26,183 nt of DNA from Clostridia bacterium (lineage in GTDB: Bacteria > Bacillota_A > Clostridia > Christensenellales > UBA1242). The DNA is taken from contig JAQVQJ010000005.1 in assembly GCA_028701635.1 (NCBI GenBank), forward strand, positions 1 to 26,183, read 5' to 3'. The notes under the pieces are model-generated. The model ran no database searches. It saw only the letters and a list, made by a program, of their open reading frames with translations, and was not told the DNA's origin. Below are positions 23,001 through 26,183 of this stretch, in pieces. Within the stretch, counting starts at the first letter, position 1; each line of letters starts with the position of its first letter. The translations under genes and the position numbers were made by a program.

Positions 23001-25868
23001 ATGTCAGATAATATCACTCCGAAATATAAAATAATCCCATTTAAAGAAAAAGTATTTTTACCAGAAAACACTGGTTTTGCAAGTACAATAGGAAATGGAT
23101 TATTGCAAAAAATTGTATCTGATTCATTAACGAAAGAAGGTAATTTTGTTAATGATGTTATAAATAATTTAATAGACACTTCGTCTAAAACTATTTTAGG
23201 TGAGTTTGTTTTTACAGAATCAGGGGCAATACAAATAGGAACTTATGAAGAAGGAGTTACTGGGGATATTAGAATTAGCCCTCTTGGAATAGTTGCCAGA
23301 GGGTTGGATGGAAACAACACGATAACAATAGACGGAACAACAGGTTCGGTAACATTAGCTGGTTCTATAAATGCTACAAGTGGCTATATTGCTGGTTGGT
23401 CTATATTAACATCCTCAATATATTTTGATGGTGACACCGATGAAACGTCTTCTGGAATGTCCCGTTTAGATTATCCGTTTTATGCTGGTAAAAAATATGC
23501 AGATAGAGCAACTGCACCATTTAGAGTTACCCCAGCAGGAGCAGTAACAGCATCTAATATAACAATAACAGGGGGACTTATAGGAGGAATAGGAGTTGAA
23601 TATATTACTAATTTAGGAACCACAGAAGCAACCATAGTCCCAGAAGATTTATCTATATTCGCAACAGGAATAACAACAGCAACAGACGGAACACAATCAG
23701 CATATACTACTTTAACTTGGACAGAGGTTACTACGGACACATTTGACCACTATATAGTAAAATATAAAAAACATTCATATACTTATTATCAATATATTAC
23801 AATAGACACTAACACTATTACGATTGACGGATTAGTTCCTAATACTTCGTATGATTATGCGATTGCATCGGTAAATAAATATGGCACAGTGTCTTCTTAT
23901 TCTGATTTAGTTAATGGAACAACAGCGACAGACGAAACACCTCCAAGCACAGTAACAGCAAATTCTGCAACAGGAGGAATACAATATGTTATATTAGAAT
24001 GGACTCACAACACAGAAACTGATTTAGCATCTTATAATATATATAGAAACACAGAAGATAATTCTGCAGAAGCAGAATTGATTGGTAATGTTAGAACAAA
24101 TTATTTTGTAGACGGAAATAGAACAGGAGATACTACATATTATTATTGGATAAAAGCAGTAGATACGTCAGGAAACGTATCAGAGTCGTTCTCTGCCGTT
24201 AAAAGTGCAACTCCTCGTAATGTTTCCAATGATGATATAGTCACCCTTGCTGGTAGTAAGGTTTTAATAGACGGAGAAGTTTATTTATCAAATTGGAGAA
24301 AAACAGGAGATTTAACTAAAATAGATGGTGGTTCTATTTCTGCTAACACAATAACAACGACACAATTAAATTTTACACCAATTCAATCTACGAATATAGT
24401 TGCTTCAATTAATGCCAGCGAGGAAGGGATACAAATTTCAGGGGATTATATAGCAATAAATGGATCAACCTCATTTGCTTCAGGTTATGATCCAACATCA
24501 AAAGTAGGTGCAGTTGGTGGTTCATATGCATCTGCTTCAAGCGGTGCAAGAGTATTGATATTTCCAGATGCAAACACAGGATTACAAATAATTGATAATG
24601 CAGCTAATGATGTTTTTAAAGCAATGGTTGGAGGAACTGATGTTGGTGATATAACTATTGGTGATTTCGCAAATAACAAAGGATTAAAATGGGATAAATC
24701 AGCTGCTGCATTTTATGTAAGAGGAGCATTAGTTGCTGGGAGTGGTTCAACTATTGCGGCAGATTATTTCACATCTGGAACAATTACTTCAAAAACAATT
24801 ACATTGGATTTTACAGAGGGTGCTGGGGATTGCTATATTGCTTGCGGAAAAACTGATTTTGACCACGACGAGACGGGGTTTATATTCGGCATTGATGACA
24901 GTGACAGCAACAAAGCTAAATTACTTATTGGCAATTCAACAAAATATCTTAACTGGGACGGCAATGATTTATCGACAACCAATCTTTCCATATTAAATAT
25001 GTTCACATCAGGGGAACAAATTTTAGCCAATGAAGTCTGTTTTATCATTCCGGAAAATAGAACATTGATTAGGGCGTATAAACAAAATGATGGTGGTCAA
25101 TTTGATTTTGGCACACCGGTAGATATTTTTACCCATCGGTATCCTAAATGGTCGTCAAGATATCTAACGGGAGCTAACCAAATTGAAATAAAGTATTTAT
25201 CGCTTTATCTGTCAAAACATTCCTCTAGTGGCTATCCATTACCAACTGACAGTGTGAGGATTTCATTGCAAACTGACAATAACGGAGTTCCTTCGGGAAC
25301 GGTTATTGGCGAATTTGTCTTTGAAAAAGCAGCCGCCGATATAGCGGAAACACTTACAGAATATAATTTTGCGGTTACTACGCCATCTGTTATCGCGGCG
25401 AATACTTATTTTTGGATTGTGGTTGAAAGAACAGGCGATATTAATAAATATTCTGCGTATTCATCTGCAACAGGGAATCTTGCGGCAAAATCTCTTGGTA
25501 TTTCGGGAGGCGTGCAAGGAAGCAAATATTGGGATGGAGATTCCTGGGAAATTCCTTCTAACCTTAATGTGGCATCAAGACAAATCGCAATGTCTCTTTC
25601 TTTTAACGCTATTGCCGGATATGCGTATCGAGCTTCGGCTTATGATACCGATAATCACGATAGTATGGTATTTATCGCTTACGAAAATGTAGCCAAATTT
25701 GTTGATTTTAGGCTTAATTTTTCAAAAGTTGTTTCAGGTTTTACCGGATTGACGCTTGGTTCTGAATACTATTTAGCTAATGAGCCGGGCACGATTGCCA
25801 CATCCGCGGGAAATGTGGAAAAAAAGATAGGGAAAGCATTTAGTACAACAGGACTTATAATTTATTAA
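23001..25868 (+). CDS. Receptor-binding tail fibre with two fibronectin-like domains, mosaic
   Basis: 955 residues, likely binds the host surface. Residues 1-205 form an N-terminal attachment and trimeric beta region (GAIQIGTYEEGVTGDIRISPLGI, TGGLIGGIGVEY). Two fibronectin type III-like domains follow at about 210-309 and 311-406 (TLTWTEVTTDTFDHYIVKYKK; ILEWTHNTETDLASYNIYRN). After a beta-rich middle, residues about 610-955 show different codon use, with more G/C endings, and end in a typical fibre-tip motif, GLTLGSEYYLANEPGTI...IGKAFSTTGLIIY. The change suggests a swapped tip. The ATG at 23001 (MSDNIT) is preferred over the in-frame 22971 because the latter lies inside the previous gene. Confidence 0.78.
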   Translation: MSDNITPKYKIIPFKEKVFLPENTGFASTIGNGLLQKIVSDSLTKEGNFVNDVINNLIDTSSKTILGEFVFTESGAIQIGTYEEGVTGDIRISPLGIVARGLDGNNTITIDGTTGSVTLAGSINATSGYIAGWSILTSSIYFDGDTDETSSGMSRLDYPFYAGKKYADRATAPFRVTPAGAVTASNITITGGLIGGIGVEYITNLGTTEATIVPEDLSIFATGITTATDGTQSAYTTLTWTEVTTDTFDHYIVKYKKHSYTYYQYITIDTNTITIDGLVPNTSYDYAIASVNKYGTVSSYSDLVNGTTATDETPPSTVTANSATGGIQYVILEWTHNTETDLASYNIYRNTEDNSAEAELIGNVRTNYFVDGNRTGDTTYYYWIKAVDTSGNVSESFSAVKSATPRNVSNDDIVTLAGSKVLIDGEVYLSNWRKTGDLTKIDGGSISANTITTTQLNFTPIQSTNIVASINASEEGIQISGDYIAINGSTSFASGYDPTSKVGAVGGSYASASSGARVLIFPDANTGLQIIDNAANDVFKAMVGGTDVGDITIGDFANNKGLKWDKSAAAFYVRGALVAGSGSTIAADYFTSGTITSKTITLDFTEGAGDCYIACGKTDFDHDETGFIFGIDDSDSNKAKLLIGNSTKYLNWDGNDLSTTNLSILNMFTSGEQILANEVCFIIPENRTLIRAYKQNDGGQFDFGTPVDIFTHRYPKWSSRYLTGANQIEIKYLSLYLSKHSSSGYPLPTDSVRISLQTDNNGVPSGTVIGEFVFEKAAADIAETLTEYNFAVTTPSVIAANTYFWIVVERTGDINKYSAYSSATGNLAAKSLGISGGVQGSKYWDGDSWEIPSNLNVASRQIAMSLSFNAIAGYAYRASAYDTDNHDSMVFIAYENVAKFVDFRLNFSKVVSGFTGLTLGSEYYLANEPGTIATSAGNVEKKIGKAFSTTGLIIY

Positions 25869-25881
25869 TTTAAAAAAACAT

Positions 25882-25950
25882 ATGCCAACATACAATCCAA
25901 TATTTTTCGCGGAAAAAAGAAAAAACTGCGGTAGTAGTGGCATAAAATAA
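25882..25950 (+). CDS. Possible 22-residue peptide
   Basis: A short frame MPTYNPIFFAEKRKNCGSSG between the fibre and the last gene, well spaced and preceded by AAACAT, the same leader as at 19764. Coding is uncertain. Confidence 0.3.
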   Translation: MPTYNPIFFAEKRKNCGSSGIK

Positions 25951-25956
25951 TATACT

Positions 25957-26183
25957 ATGGCAACTTACGAGTATAATCCCAATATGGGGGCAAAATTAGG
26001 AGCAGGCGAAACCGTCTGGGATGTCGCCAACAACCGCTTGATTACGCAGGGGTAGGAATACGGCACGGGTTCGGCGTACACCTCCGCAAACAATGTGGCG
26101 GTAGGCGGGGCACCGGTAACACCGGCAACGCCGACCGGCTCCAATCTTTCACAGGCGCAACTTGACGCGATTGAGGCGCAAAT
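25957..26183 (+). CDS. Partial structural gene interrupted by an amber codon
   Basis: A frame opening MATYEYNPNMGAKLGAGETV continues to the window edge except for a TAG at 26053-26055. After the stop the frame stays open with the same composition (EYGTGSAYTSANNVAVGG, then PATPTGSNLSQAQLDAIEAQ). Codon use is GC-rich like the fibre tip and the repeat protein. Either the amber codon is read through, or it is a mutation, or two genes meet here. The 3' end lies outside the window. Confidence 0.5.

Overview
The window looks like part of a tailed double-stranded DNA phage genome, or a prophage of that kind. It is strongly AT-rich and densely packed. The virion genes run in the usual order: terminase small and large subunits, portal, scaffold, major capsid protein, decoration and fibre proteins, head-tail adaptor, tail protein, receptor-binding protein. 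No tape-measure, tail-tube or sheath gene is visible, so a short-tailed (podovirus-like) particle is the best reading, though the window is incomplete on the right. Nearly every start codon lacks a Shine-Dalgarno sequence and is preceded by A/T-only leaders such as AACAATATG or AAATATATG. Several intergenic regions nevertheless carry near-consensus TTGACA-17-TATAAT promoters. This suggests a host with ordinary sigma-70 promoters but little SD use (Patescibacteria or a Bacteroidota relative are possibilities); the host cannot be fixed from this sequence. TAA, TAG and TGA all act as stops.

Layout. 1-769 is non-coding and full of hairpins and short direct repeats, a candidate replication origin. 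770-2524 (minus) is a primase-polymerase/helicase fusion. Upstream of it lies a predicted folded leader RNA (2564-2639) and a divergent promoter pair whose -35 boxes share one palindrome (2712-2727). Rightward from there come the lysis genes, a lysozyme-like protein with an apparent frameshift in its signal peptide and a holin. A small gene, a tRNA-Arg(UCU) and another small gene follow. 4916-9690 is a five-gene, overlapping sugar cassette: double glycosyltransferase, GT32-type glycosyltransferase, methyltransferase, short UDP-sugar dehydrogenase and NDP-sugar epimerase. 9696-16361 holds DNA packaging and head assembly, interrupted at 14283-14494 by a region with mutually exclusive RNA pairings followed by a textbook intrinsic terminator. 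16458-19470 holds two collagen-like Gly-X-Y proteins and small structural proteins. 19764-20633 is a more GC-rich protein with 29-residue repeats. 20746-25868 holds the tail proteins, the last being a mosaic fibre with two fibronectin-like domains. The right edge carries a small ORF and a partial gene interrupted by an amber codon.

How the parts may work together. The divergent promoter/operator could balance replication against lysis. The sugar cassette could build and attach an oligosaccharide to the virion, with the Thr/Tyr-rich collagen-like fibres as an attractive but unproven target. The more GC-rich segments (repeat protein, C-terminus of the fibre, right edge) look like exchangeable host-recognition modules acquired from elsewhere.
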